Assembly: GCA_938082505.1 (NCBI GenBank)
Contig: CALLLH010000010.1
Coordinates: 1-64,000, forward strand
Length of the DNA stretch: 64,000 nucleotides
Direction: 5' to 3'
Origin: an uncultured Flavobacteriales bacterium
GTDB lineage: Bacteria > Bacteroidota > Bacteroidia > Flavobacteriales_D > Sanyastnellaceae
Made by a program: the position numbers and the translations under genes. The notes beneath the pieces are model-generated. The model saw only the letters and a program-made list of their open reading frames with translations, had not been told where the DNA came from and made no database searches. Position 1 is the first letter of the stretch, and each line of letters starts with the position of its first letter. Below, piece by piece: positions 17,589 through 26,728 of the stretch.

Positions 17589-19514
17589 ATGAACCCGCAC
17601 ACTGCACTTACGCGGTGGTCCTTCTCCCTTGTTGTCGGCGCCCTGCTCATCGCAGGCTGTGCCGCCCCGAATGGCGAATCCACCGGAACTGATTCTACTG
17701 ACGCCGAAGCCCCGAGCGCCAAGGCCCAACGCATTGCCGCCATGAAACAAGTCATCGACCAACACAGCTTTGCCCGCCCGGATGAGGCGCGCATCACGCA
17801 CCTCGACTGGAATGCCCGTGTCGACTTCGGGACCCGCACCATTTCCGGAACGGCCACCTACGACATCACCACCGCCGAAGACGCCGAGCGCATCATCTTC
17901 GACACCCACGAACTCACCGTTCAGGAAGTCCTCGTGGACGGAGCGCCCGTGGACTTTCCTCCCTTGGGCGAATCTCACCCTTTCCTCGGCCGTCCCCTGA
18001 CCGTCCCCCTGAGTCCCGGCGCCAAACAAGTGGCCATCCGATATACCTCAAGCCCGGACGCGGGTGCTCTGCTCTGGGTGGAGGCCCAAGGTGACAAATC
18101 CCCCTTCCTGTTCACCCAGAGTCAGGCCATCCTCGCCCGCACCTGGATTCCCGTGCAGGACAGCCCCGGCATTCGATTCTCCTACAACGCCACAGTGCAG
18201 GTCCCCGAAGGCCTGATGGCCCTCATGAGCGCAGAGAATCCCACAGCCGTCTCAGACGCGGGCCAATACACATTCCGCATGGCCCAGCCCATTCCGGCCT
18301 ACCTCCTGGCACTCGCCGTCGGTGAGGTCGAGTACCGATCGGTGGGCGATCGTTGTGCCGTATACGCGGTGCCGGAGCTGATCGATGAGGCCGCCTTCGA
18401 ATTCGCTGAGATGGAAGACCTGCTTCTGGCTGCCGAAGGACTCTACGGCAAGTATGCCTGGGACCGCTACGACCTGTTGATCCTCCCCGCGGCCTTTCCT
18501 TTCGGCGGGATGGAAAACCCCAGGCTCACCTTCGCCACACCGACCATCATTGCCGGGGACCGTTCGCTGGTCGCATTGGTGGCCCACGAACTCGCCCACT
18601 CCTGGAGCGGCAACCTGGTCACCAACTCCACTTGGGACGATTTCTGGCTGAATGAAGGCTTCACCGTGTATTTCGAGCAACGCATCATGGAGGCCGTCTA
18701 TGGCAGGGAGACGAGCGAGATGCTCGCCACGCTCAGCTACCAGGGGCTCGTCGATGAAGTCGACGCCATCAGCGATCTCAACCCCGATGACACGCACCTG
18801 AAACTCCACCTTGCCGGCCGAAATCCCGATGACGGCATGACGGCCATCGCCTACGACAAGGGCTATTTCTTCCTCCGGCTGATGGAGGAAACCGTGGGCC
18901 GCGAGCGGTTTGACACTTGGCTCTCTTCCTACTTCAAGGAGCACGCCTTCGGGGGCATGGACACCGAACGCTTCGTCGAATACCTGGACCGGACCCTCCT
19001 TGTCGACGCCGGAGACAAAGCAGCCGTGCGGCTCGATGAGTGGATCTACGGCCCAGGCCTTCCGGACAATTGCCCGAACGTCTCGAGTCCCCGCATTGAA
19101 CGCGTGGACGCCACACTCGCCGACTGGGAAGCAGGCAAGACCGCCACAGCCGATCTGCCGTGGAACGACTGGATCTACCAGGAGCGCTACCGCTTCCTCT
19201 CCAACATCGCCGACGACACCCCCGCAGAGCGCATGGCTGACCTGGACAAGGCCTGGAGCATAGGAACAACCGGCAACAACGAAGTGCTGTTCGCATGGAT
19301 GGAACAGGCCATCAGAAGCGGATACAGCCCGACGTATCCCCGGCTCGAACAGTTCCTCATCGAGGTTGGACGTCGGAAATTCCTGACGCCCCTGTACCGG
19401 GCCATGAAGGAAACCGGCAAAATGGACATGGCCTTGGATATCTATGGCAAAGCCCGTCCTGGCTACCACTCCGTCGCCACCGGCACCATGGACGAACTGC
19501 TCGACTGGAAGTGA
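17589..19514 (+). CDS. Lipoprotein M1 aminopeptidase, leukotriene A4 hydrolase-like
   Basis: The 641-residue protein has a lipoprotein signal (VGALLIAGC; Cys24), so it is probably anchored in the envelope. The catalytic domain has FGGMENPRLTFATP (the intact GxMEN motif), the zinc site H333-E334-x-x-H337 followed by SWSGNLVTNSTWDDFWLNE with E356, and a C-terminal armadillo-like helical region as in leukotriene A4 hydrolase homologues. These enzymes release N-terminal residues from peptides; epoxide hydrolase activity is not implied. Compared with the M1 gene upstream it has the canonical MEN motif. A strong terminator follows. Confidence 0.95.
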   Translation: MNPHTALTRWSFSLVVGALLIAGCAAPNGESTGTDSTDAEAPSAKAQRIAAMKQVIDQHSFARPDEARITHLDWNARVDFGTRTISGTATYDITTAEDAERIIFDTHELTVQEVLVDGAPVDFPPLGESHPFLGRPLTVPLSPGAKQVAIRYTSSPDAGALLWVEAQGDKSPFLFTQSQAILARTWIPVQDSPGIRFSYNATVQVPEGLMALMSAENPTAVSDAGQYTFRMAQPIPAYLLALAVGEVEYRSVGDRCAVYAVPELIDEAAFEFAEMEDLLLAAEGLYGKYAWDRYDLLILPAAFPFGGMENPRLTFATPTIIAGDRSLVALVAHELAHSWSGNLVTNSTWDDFWLNEGFTVYFEQRIMEAVYGRETSEMLATLSYQGLVDEVDAISDLNPDDTHLKLHLAGRNPDDGMTAIAYDKGYFFLRLMEETVGRERFDTWLSSYFKEHAFGGMDTERFVEYLDRTLLVDAGDKAAVRLDEWIYGPGLPDNCPNVSSPRIERVDATLADWEAGKTATADLPWNDWIYQERYRFLSNIADDTPAERMADLDKAWSIGTTGNNEVLFAWMEQAIRSGYSPTYPRLEQFLIEVGRRKFLTPLYRAMKETGKMDMALDIYGKARPGYHSVATGTMDELLDWK

Positions 19515-19537
19515 TGCACCCCAACGGGGTTCCGTAA

Positions 19538-19570
19538 ATGAAAAGGCCACCCTGAGGGTGGCCTTTTCAT
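19538..19570. terminator. Bidirectional intrinsic terminator, perfect 15-bp stem
   Basis: ATGAAAAGGCCACCC (19538-19552) pairs perfectly with GGGTGGCCTTTTCAT (19556-19570) around a TGA loop. The stem is flanked by A and T runs on both sides, so it can stop transcription of the M1 gene (plus) and the type B adhesin gene (minus), which converge here. Confidence 0.92.
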
Positions 19571-19587
19571 TTCATGGGTGTGGGGGT

Positions 19588-22500
19588 TCAGCGACTCAAA
19601 TTGATGTAGCCCCGGATCTCCCGTTTCTCATTGGTCGATTCCGAATAGAGCACGACGCGGTAGGCATAAATGCCATCCTGACCGAAATGCCATTGAGATG
19701 GATCGACTACCTCACCATCGGACTGGCCTACCCAACCCTCGTCGAGTTCCGTGGTCTCATAGACCACCTTGCCCCACCGGTTGAAGATGGCCAGCTCGAA
19801 GCGGTCCGGATCGATGTCCGTTCCATAGACCGCCCACAAGTCATTGAATCCATCGTTGTTTGGCGTAAAGCTGTTCGGGATGAAGACATTGAAGAAATCA
19901 AAAATCTCGACTTCCCGTGTGACGGCCGATTGACACCCATTCGTGTCAACCACGGAAAGCGTCACCGGATAGATGCCCCCGTTCCCCATGGGGAATGTGA
20001 ACGTCGGGTTCGGTTCGTAGCTGGTGGCCTCCTCATTGCCCGGAATGAAATTCCAATCCCACTGGATGACATTGGGCGACACACTCGAGGTGAATTCAAT
20101 CCGGGTATCCGGCGCCGTGGTGGGCTGGGGACCGGCATCGAAACCCACGGCCGGTGGCGTGAAAATCTGGATGTAGTTGTCGATGATGTCCGTGTTCACG
20201 CAGCCCGTGGTGGTAATCACCGTGAGGGAGACATCGTAGACGCCCGGTTCGGTGTAGGTGTGCACCGGAACTGGATTCGCACTCGTTCCCTCATCGCCGA
20301 ACGACCAGAATTGACTTTCGACGAAAGGTGCCGGAATGTCATGCTGGAAGACCAGCGACTGCGGCACACATCCCCTTGTGGTATCCGCCGACAATTCGAA
20401 AACATAGGGCTGTTCCACTTCGACCTCCATGCAGGCCGTAGCCGCAGGCGTAGAGCAGGCTTCCGTCACCGTGACACAGAAATCGCCCGTCAAGGGCGGC
20501 ACGAATAAAGTCTCCTCTTCCGTACCGGCGGCAAACGTGATGCCGTCGTATGCAAACTCGAAGGAATACCCATTGCCTGCTCCTCCAGTCACATTGATGG
20601 CGGAAAGCAGCACCTCGTCACCGAGACAGATGAGGTCGTCCGCCGTGATGTCCACGGTGAACGCATCGTAAATGCCCACCTGCACCGAGCCGGGCTGGGT
20701 GACGCACCCTGCACCATCGACCCCCTGGACTTCATAGACTGTGGTCATATCCGGAGAAACGAGAATGGAGGGGCCTTGCCCTACGGTCTCTCCATCGACC
20801 GTCCAGAAGAAGCCATAGGGACCTCCCGTCTCGGCTTCGGCCGTCAACGTCGCCACACCGTCAATGCAGATGACCAGATTTTCCGTGACCGAGATGCCCG
20901 GAGGTTCGGGATCGGCCAGATCAAACTCAGTCGTGTAGGAACAACCGATCTGGTCGGACACTTCCAAGGTGTACCCTCCAGCCTCCAGGTTGTCGAAGAC
21001 CTGCAGTCCTCCGCCGTAGCTCACCTCCTCCAGAATGCCTCCAGCGTAGCTGAGGACAACATCCCATGGCCCTTCGGCCGCAGGTTCGCTGATGGTGATG
21101 GTGATGACCCCGTCCGTGATCAGGCAGGTCGGGTCGGAAAAGGAAGTCTCGAACTCGAATCCGGGTACGACCAGCACGGTGTCCGTCGTGGCGCAGTTCT
21201 CCAGACCGATGGGCTCAACGAAGGCGACGTATTCCGTTGGAGTTCCGTCGAATTCAATGACCGTAGGCTGCGAACTGTTCGGATTCAGCAGGTTGTCCGC
21301 CGGCTCCCAATACCAGGTGAAACCGCAGGCATCCTGCCCACAGCCTGCGCACCAGCTGATCTCCTCATAGAACGTACTGGACTCGCAGCTGACACTGCCG
21401 TCCGTCGTCATCACCACCGTCAGGCACCCGTCGGGATTCGTGGCCGTCACAACGGTTTCAGGATAGTCTCCGGTCAGGTCGACCAATTGGGGCGCACTCG
21501 CGTCAGCGCCATCGTAAACGATGATGTGGTCGAAGAACCCTTCAATCTGCCCGTCGGCGAAAGTGATGCTCATCAGGGTACCATCCCCGGGGTTGTCCGG
21601 GCAATAGTTCCATGTCTCATTCATGTTGTTGCCGTAGCACATCGTCGTGGTGCCCTGGTCCCCTCCACATGGAGAAGGGCCGCCTCCGATGAACGCCCCT
21701 TGGAGCTCCACAGGGTCGCCGCAGAAAACCTGGTCGGGTCCGGCAGTGATGCTGTTCTCAGGCCCTTCCACCACTTCGATGCTCAAGGTTGTATCGAACG
21801 TGCAGCTGAAGTTGTTGGTCACCGTGAACACGTAGTCATAGATGCCGGGCTCATCCAGGATGATGTCACAGTAGTTCGCATCGAAATCCTGATCGACGAT
21901 GCCGGGCCCCGTCCAGTAGGAACTGTCCGCATTCAGGCCGATGGTCGGCGTGAACGTGGTCACGCCAGGGATGAGTGCGGGATTCAGATTCAAGCCCCAC
22001 TCGAAGATGTACCCGTTGTCGATGGCGAGGTTGTCCACCACCGAGAACGTCCACGTCCCGTTCAACGGACAACCGACGAAATCACAGAGGTCCCCCTCGG
22101 ACGTATAGATGCCGGGGTTTGCAATGTTGTTGTTTTCGTTGTTCCCCGCATTGTCCGTGTAGGACGTCTGCGTCCAGTTGCTGTTGTCGTTGATGTTCGT
22201 CGCAATGTCCGGATTGGGCGACCAACCATAGTCGTATCCCGTCCCCGGAATGTTCGTTGCGTCGTCATCCACGGCTTCGCCCAGAAAACATCCTCCTCCT
22301 CCATTCGGGTAGCTCATCAGGGCTACTGTAGTTCCGTCCGGACAAGTAATGGTCAGATCGAGGTCCCCCATGTAGCTGTGCTCCATGTTCACCGTGACCG
22401 AAAGCAGATCGTCACAATCCTCCAACGTCGAACCGTCCTCGAAGAAGTCGAAATTCAATTCGCTGGAATAACTGAATCCCGCACCGTCGGCGAGATAGGT

Positions 22501-23406
22501 CTCTCCTGCCACCACCTGGGGAGGCAGCGCGGTCCAGGTCACACTCTGCACGGGGTTGCCATCAACGAAGGCCGGACTTCCCGCACAGACTGGCGTACTC
22601 TGGTAGCTGTTGAACAACGGAATCGTGCTCACCAACACCTGCAAAGGCTGCAGATTCAGTGAAACACATCCATTGTTGTCAATCACAGCGAGGTTGACGA
22701 TGTATTCTCCGGGCTCAGAGAAACTGTGCGTCACGTTGGAAGCACTGGTCAACGTATCGATGGAACCGTCATCGAAATTCCAGACCCAGTTTTCCAGGTT
22801 GAACCCTACTTCCGAAGTTGAGCCCGCATCGCCAAAGGTCACCGGCTGGTTGAGGCACACCCCGACGCTCAGGGAATCGGGGTTCGGAAGCGGCGGATCC
22901 ACGATGGCACTGGAGGACGTCGGTGTGGCACATGGCGTCGTGCAACTGATGTTCGATTCCCATCCCGGGGACGCCACATTGCTGGGACCATTGTCCTGAA
23001 AGACGAAAGTCAGACAACCCGTCGGATTGTTGACGGTTGCCGTCACGGGAAGGCCTTGCAGGGCATTGCCCGTGTAGTTGCCCATCGAAGGCGATCCCGC
23101 ATCAGGTCCGTCATAGATGAACAGATAGTCACTGTTGTTCGGGTTGGGATTGGTCTGCAGACCGAAAGCCAGGAAGTCCACGGAGACAGCGTCACCTGGA
23201 TTGTCGGGACAGAGGGTATAAGTGAAGTTTTCGTCCGGGTAAGGGTTCCCTACGCCGGAGTCGTCATTTCCCGCGTCCACGAAAATGCCCCCACAGGTAC
23301 TCTCGGTTCCATTGGACATAATGAAAAATTGAGCATCCACACTGGAATACATGCTCAACAGCGGCACAGCCAGCAGATACTTCAAGAGGTAGCGGTTCTC
23401 GGTCAT
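19588..23406 (-). CDS. Large T9SS type B surface protein with CUB, P-domain and PKD modules
   Basis: The 1272-residue protein starts with a signal peptide (YLLKYLLAVPLLSMYSSVDAQ region) and ends with a gliding-motility-type C-terminal domain (CHU_C): FIPNSFTPNNDGFNDLWAVY, FELAIFNRWGKVVYE, and a terminal IRGYINL, the type B sorting signal of the type IX secretion system. Between them are two CUB-like domains (FTYTLCPDNPGDAVSVDF and the later NYCPDNPGDG region), PKD-like repeats (WVWNFDDGS..., FWSFGDEGT...), and a proprotein-convertase P domain (VNMEHSYMGDLDLTITCPDG). It is likely a cell-surface adhesin or matrix protein. It lies 111 bp downstream of the sigma factor-linked PKD gene. The ATG at 23406 is preferred over an in-frame start 32 codons upstream because it directly precedes the signal peptide. 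Confidence 0.93.
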   Translation of the reverse strand: MTENRYLLKYLLAVPLLSMYSSVDAQFFIMSNGTESTCGGIFVDAGNDDSGVGNPYPDENFTYTLCPDNPGDAVSVDFLAFGLQTNPNPNNSDYLFIYDGPDAGSPSMGNYTGNALQGLPVTATVNNPTGCLTFVFQDNGPSNVASPGWESNISCTTPCATPTSSSAIVDPPLPNPDSLSVGVCLNQPVTFGDAGSTSEVGFNLENWVWNFDDGSIDTLTSASNVTHSFSEPGEYIVNLAVIDNNGCVSLNLQPLQVLVSTIPLFNSYQSTPVCAGSPAFVDGNPVQSVTWTALPPQVVAGETYLADGAGFSYSSELNFDFFEDGSTLEDCDDLLSVTVNMEHSYMGDLDLTITCPDGTTVALMSYPNGGGGCFLGEAVDDDATNIPGTGYDYGWSPNPDIATNINDNSNWTQTSYTDNAGNNENNNIANPGIYTSEGDLCDFVGCPLNGTWTFSVVDNLAIDNGYIFEWGLNLNPALIPGVTTFTPTIGLNADSSYWTGPGIVDQDFDANYCDIILDEPGIYDYVFTVTNNFSCTFDTTLSIEVVEGPENSITAGPDQVFCGDPVELQGAFIGGGPSPCGGDQGTTTMCYGNNMNETWNYCPDNPGDGTLMSITFADGQIEGFFDHIIVYDGADASAPQLVDLTGDYPETVVTATNPDGCLTVVMTTDGSVSCESSTFYEEISWCAGCGQDACGFTWYWEPADNLLNPNSSQPTVIEFDGTPTEYVAFVEPIGLENCATTDTVLVVPGFEFETSFSDPTCLITDGVITITISEPAAEGPWDVVLSYAGGILEEVSYGGGLQVFDNLEAGGYTLEVSDQIGCSYTTEFDLADPEPPGISVTENLVICIDGVATLTAEAETGGPYGFFWTVDGETVGQGPSILVSPDMTTVYEVQGVDGAGCVTQPGSVQVGIYDAFTVDITADDLICLGDEVLLSAINVTGGAGNGYSFEFAYDGITFAAGTEEETLFVPPLTGDFCVTVTEACSTPAATACMEVEVEQPYVFELSADTTRGCVPQSLVFQHDIPAPFVESQFWSFGDEGTSANPVPVHTYTEPGVYDVSLTVITTTGCVNTDIIDNYIQIFTPPAVGFDAGPQPTTAPDTRIEFTSSVSPNVIQWDWNFIPGNEEATSYEPNPTFTFPMGNGGIYPVTLSVVDTNGCQSAVTREVEIFDFFNVFIPNSFTPNNDGFNDLWAVYGTDIDPDRFELAIFNRWGKVVYETTELDEGWVGQSDGEVVDPSQWHFGQDGIYAYRVVLYSESTNEKREIRGYINLSR

Positions 23407-23413
23407 ATTGTCT

Positions 23414-23429
23414 GTTCCAAATTTGGAAC
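23414..23429. promoter_or_regulatory. 16-bp perfect palindrome upstream of the type B adhesin gene
   Basis: GTTCCAAATTTGGAAC is a perfect inverted repeat ending 7 bases before the ATG at 23406. Its size and symmetry fit an operator for a dimeric regulator, but no regulator of such a type is encoded next to it, and the same word was not noticed elsewhere in the window. Confidence 0.5.
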
Positions 23430-23517
23430 CTCGGTGTGAATCTAATCGTTGCATGCCCGGGAAATGTTCCACGGATGGTTGTGGCCAACCTTCAACCCGC
23501 ATTCTCGGTCCCCGCGG

Positions 23518-24840
23518 TCATTCAATCACCACCTCATCGGAGAAATAGGCCGGTCCCTGCTCTCCCTGCACCACGACAGTCCAGGCGAACTTGTCTCCGG
23601 GTTGGGCCAATCCTCCTTCGGGCAAAGCACCGTCCCAAGACTCCGGCCGTGTGGTCTCAAAAACGATTTTTCCATCGATATCCTCCACGCGGAAAACGAA
23701 CGGCCGGTCCATTTGCATCAGTCCACGAGGCAGGAATACGTCATAACGGCCATCCCCATTCGGACTGAACCTGCCTGACCCTCCGATGCCGAAACGGCTC
23801 CCTACCTCCACCGAATGCTGGGCCACCGATTGACATCCATGTGGCGAACTGGCCACCAATTGCACGACGTGCTCGCCCACACGATCCAAGTTGAAGGCTG
23901 CGGATTCGCCGGCGCGACTGGTCTCGCCATCTACAATCCAGGTGGCGGATGAAGCATCACGGCTTCGGTTCCGCATGTTGACTTGCGGTGATTTCTGAGC
24001 GAGCGAGGGCACCTCCCACGTGAAATCCGCTTCCGGATTCGGATGGATGGTGACCAGGTTCTCGATGGTCCGGGTCCGGATGAGGCCATCGCTCAACCGG
24101 GTCACGCTGAGCGTGATGTCATAGGTGCCCGGTGCCCGGAAAATATGCTGGGGCTCAGCATCACTGCTGAACTGTCCGTCACCGAAATTCCAGAGGACAC
24201 GCACCTCGTCCAGCGGTCTGACCATGCGGAATCCAATCTCGGTTCCAACACATGCCGCCTCCACATCCACCCCGAATGCCGCAGCCTTCTCTACGGGGAT
24301 GTCCGCCCAACTTGCCGCACTGTCCCCCGCAGGACCCGCTGCATCGCCCGTCAGATAATCGGGGTGCGCATCCGAAATCCCATCGGCCGGCACGTTCGGA
24401 TCATCTGATGCCACGGCGGCATCGAGTACCCCATTCTCCAGCTTTCCCCCGGTGGATGGGACCGGAGGCTCGTCGGCTTCGGTGACCGCACTTTCCACGT
24501 CATCGGCCTGCCAGACGGCATGATCCGGTGCCACTTCATCATCGAACCATCCGGTCCCTTCCCGGGGCTCACTGGTCACCTCCTCGTCCGCTGAATCCGC
24601 ATCGGGATTGGCCCACCAAAGTGCACCACCGATGACCGCGGCCGTAGCAGCGGGCCCCACAATCCAGCGCCATGTCACGCCTGCTGCACCGCCTGCCGCA
24701 CCTCCGGCAATCGCCGTTTGCATGCTCACCCATGCTGGAGCAGCGAATCCCGGTGCCTTGTCCAAAGCCGAACGCATGCCCTGCTCGAAACTGCCTCCTG
24801 CGGCCCCCCGCTTCTTTTCTTCTTTTCGCTCGTCGCTCAC
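23518..24840 (-). CDS. Anti-sigma-like membrane protein with PKD domain and CHU_C-like end
   Basis: The 440-residue protein lacks a cleavable signal. Its cytoplasmic N-terminus contains SFEQGMRSALDKAPGFAAPA followed by W37, resembling the short FxxxLxxxPxxxW segment found in Bacteroidota proteins encoded beside ECF sigma factors. One membrane helix follows at about residues 57-77. The periplasmic part has an acidic linker, a PKD domain (VRVLWNFGDGQFSSDAEPQ), a second Ig-like region and a C-terminus with GRFSPNGDGRYDVFLPRG, similar to the CHU_C module of T9SS type B cargo. An inner-membrane sensor/anti-sigma role is inferred. The start is GTG at 24840, overlapping the sigma factor stop (GTGA). 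Confidence 0.82.
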   Translation of the reverse strand: MSDERKEEKKRGAAGGSFEQGMRSALDKAPGFAAPAWVSMQTAIAGGAAGGAAGVTWRWIVGPAATAAVIGGALWWANPDADSADEEVTSEPREGTGWFDDEVAPDHAVWQADDVESAVTEADEPPVPSTGGKLENGVLDAAVASDDPNVPADGISDAHPDYLTGDAAGPAGDSAASWADIPVEKAAAFGVDVEAACVGTEIGFRMVRPLDEVRVLWNFGDGQFSSDAEPQHIFRAPGTYDITLSVTRLSDGLIRTRTIENLVTIHPNPEADFTWEVPSLAQKSPQVNMRNRSRDASSATWIVDGETSRAGESAAFNLDRVGEHVVQLVASSPHGCQSVAQHSVEVGSRFGIGGSGRFSPNGDGRYDVFLPRGLMQMDRPFVFRVEDIDGKIVFETTRPESWDGALPEGGLAQPGDKFAWTVVVQGEQGPAYFSDEVVIE

Positions 24841-25457
24841 TGTAACCTCAGTTTCTGCCGCAACAATTCGCGCAAATTGCGCCGCGCCTTGGCATAATTT
24901 GATTTGGACGTCCCCTCTGAAATCCCCAATTGAACGGAGATTTCACGATGACCGTAGCCCTCAATGGCATACAGGTTGAACACCGCCCGATACATGGGCG
25001 TCAATCGGTCCATCGCTTCGAGAATGTCCTGCTGTCCCAATGAAGCCCACTCGGGTTCATTCTCCTCTTCCGTCCGCTCCGACAGCACATCCAACATCGC
25101 CTCACTCTCTCCCACGAACTGCAGTTGTCTCGAGGCCCTCAACGCATCGATGGCCATGTTGACCATGATGCGCCGCATCCAACCTTCGAACGACCCCCTG
25201 AACGTATACCCGCCAATGTTGCGGAACACCTTCAGGAATCCATCCTGCAGCACGTCCAATGCCTCCTGCTCACCGGGAATGTATCTCCTGATGGCCAGCA
25301 ACATCCTGCCGGCAAAGGTTTCGTAGATCAAACGCTGCCCTTCCGATTCACCAGCCTGGGCAGATTTCACCCAAGCCCGAATCTGTTCGGGGTCCGGAGG
25401 ATTGGACGGAGAAATGACGAAACGATCCACGATTGGTTGCCCCACAGACGTCGACAT
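24837..25457 (-). CDS. ECF-family RNA polymerase sigma factor
   Basis: The 206-residue protein has sigma region 2 (RLIYETFAGRMLLAIRRYI, EALDVLQDGFLKVFRNI, WMRRIMVNMAIDALR) and region 4 (LTPMYRAVFNLYAIEGYGH with the helix-turn-helix ISVQLGISEGTSKSNYAKAR). Region 3 is absent, as in extracytoplasmic-function sigma factors. It directs polymerase to a regulon that cannot be read from the sequence. Its gene overlaps that of the PKD membrane protein by four bases, which makes that protein its likely regulator. The T9SS-type cargo gene follows. Divergent from mnmA with an 88-bp gap. Confidence 0.94.
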   Translation of the reverse strand: MSTSVGQPIVDRFVISPSNPPDPEQIRAWVKSAQAGESEGQRLIYETFAGRMLLAIRRYIPGEQEALDVLQDGFLKVFRNIGGYTFRGSFEGWMRRIMVNMAIDALRASRQLQFVGESEAMLDVLSERTEEENEPEWASLGQQDILEAMDRLTPMYRAVFNLYAIEGYGHREISVQLGISEGTSKSNYAKARRNLRELLRQKLRLQ

Positions 25458-25533
25458 TCACAAAAAAACGAAGGACGTGAGGCCACCGCTCAATATCTGA
25501 AGAAGTGCCTTCACTCCTGCATCCCGCGCATTG

Positions 25534-25541
25534 TAGTTTCG
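25534..25541 (+). promoter_or_regulatory. TAGTTTCG -7-like element of mnmA
   Basis: TAGTTTCG differs from TAnnTTTG at one position and ends 4 nt before the mnmA ATG at 25546. If it is the -7 element, the transcript would begin at or very near the start codon. No clear -33 TTG is seen. Confidence 0.4.
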
Positions 25542-25545
25542 CACC

Positions 25546-26691
25546 ATGCGGGTTGTAGTGGGACTTTCAGGCGGTGTGGACAGCAGTGTTGCTGCCCTGC
25601 GTCTGCTGCGCGAAGGCCACGAGGTCATTGGGCTCTTCATGCGCAATTGGGTCGACGATAGCGTCACCCTCGACAACGCGTGCCCATGGGTCGATGATGC
25701 CAACGACGCCCTGCTCGTCGCTCAGCACCTCGGCATTCCCTTCCAGGTCATCGATCTTTCTGAAGCCTACCGGGAGCGGATCGTCGAGCACATGTTCTCG
25801 GAATATGCCGCAGGCAGGACCCCCAATCCGGATGTCCTGTGCAACCGCGAAATCAAATTCGACCTCTTTCGCAAAGCCGCCCATCAACTCGGGGCTGACG
25901 CGGTCGCCACAGGCCATTACTGCCAAAGGGAAACCACGGAGGACGGAATGCACCGGCTGCTGGCCGGGGCAGACCCCAACAAGGACCAGAGCTACTTCCT
26001 GTGTCAGGTGACCCAGGAGCAACTTTCAGACGCTCTGTTTCCCATCGGAGACCTCGAAAAGCCGGAAGTCCGGCGGATGGCAGAAGAGGCCCAATTGCCC
26101 ACGGCACACAAGAAGGACAGCCAGGGCCTGTGCTTCGTCGGAAAGGTCAAGCTCCCCGAGTTTCTTCAACAGCAATTGACGGTCCAACAAGGCTCCATCG
26201 TGGAGTTATCATCGGCAGCCGTGGCCCCCGGAATGTCCCCCTGGGACGCTCCGGTCTTCGACCTTTCCGAAGGCCGGCAAGTCGGCACCCATCCCGGCGC
26301 CCATTTTTTCACCATCGGACAGCGCCGTGGATTGAATGTCGGGGGACATGTGGAACCCCTGTTCGTCATCGGCAAGGACATGGAGACCAACACACTCTTC
26401 GTCGGCGAGTCAGAGCGACACCCGGGTTTGTTCCGCCACGGTCTGTCCATGGCCAACGAACAAGTGCACTGGATCCGCCCAGACAAAGCCCCCGATCAGG
26501 ATGCCCCCATGAAGGTCCTTGCGCGCTTCCGATACCGACAACCGCTCCAAAAGGCAGAACTCATCTGCACCGGAAGCAGTACCCATCTGATTTTCGAAGA
26601 ACCACAATCCGGCATAGCACCCGGACAATTCGCCGCGTGGCACGACAGCGAAACGGGCGAGGAGGTCCTCGGAAGTGGGGTGATCACCTGA
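25546..26691 (+). CDS. mnmA: tRNA-specific 2-thiouridylase MnmA
   Basis: MnmA inserts sulfur at position 2 of the wobble uridine in tRNA-Lys, -Glu and -Gln, using ATP and a sulfur relay. The 381-residue protein has the PP-loop GLSGGVDSSVAALRL at residues 6-20, the catalytic Cys regions NPDVLCNREIKF and SQGLCFVGKVKLPEF, and KDQSYFLCQ for tRNA binding. Length is normal. It stands alone: it diverges from the sigma factor gene and converges with the GT2 gene, 37 bases apart. Confidence 0.96.
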   Translation: MRVVVGLSGGVDSSVAALRLLREGHEVIGLFMRNWVDDSVTLDNACPWVDDANDALLVAQHLGIPFQVIDLSEAYRERIVEHMFSEYAAGRTPNPDVLCNREIKFDLFRKAAHQLGADAVATGHYCQRETTEDGMHRLLAGADPNKDQSYFLCQVTQEQLSDALFPIGDLEKPEVRRMAEEAQLPTAHKKDSQGLCFVGKVKLPEFLQQQLTVQQGSIVELSSAAVAPGMSPWDAPVFDLSEGRQVGTHPGAHFFTIGQRRGLNVGGHVEPLFVIGKDMETNTLFVGESERHPGLFRHGLSMANEQVHWIRPDKAPDQDAPMKVLARFRYRQPLQKAELICTGSSTHLIFEEPQSGIAPGQFAAWHDSETGEEVLGSGVIT

Positions 26692-26728
26692 TCTCAAGGC
26701 TGCGCCGCGCAATTGCGGTTGCAACCCA

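Noticed and set aside
20776-22662. Open plus-strand frame antisense to the type B adhesin
   Set aside because: The minus strand encodes clear CUB, P-domain, PKD and CHU_C modules across this interval, so the plus frame is a shadow.
26708-26717. CGCAATTGCG palindrome between mnmA and the GT2 gene, as a terminator
   Set aside because: The arms are only 5 bp with no loop and no T run follows on either strand.
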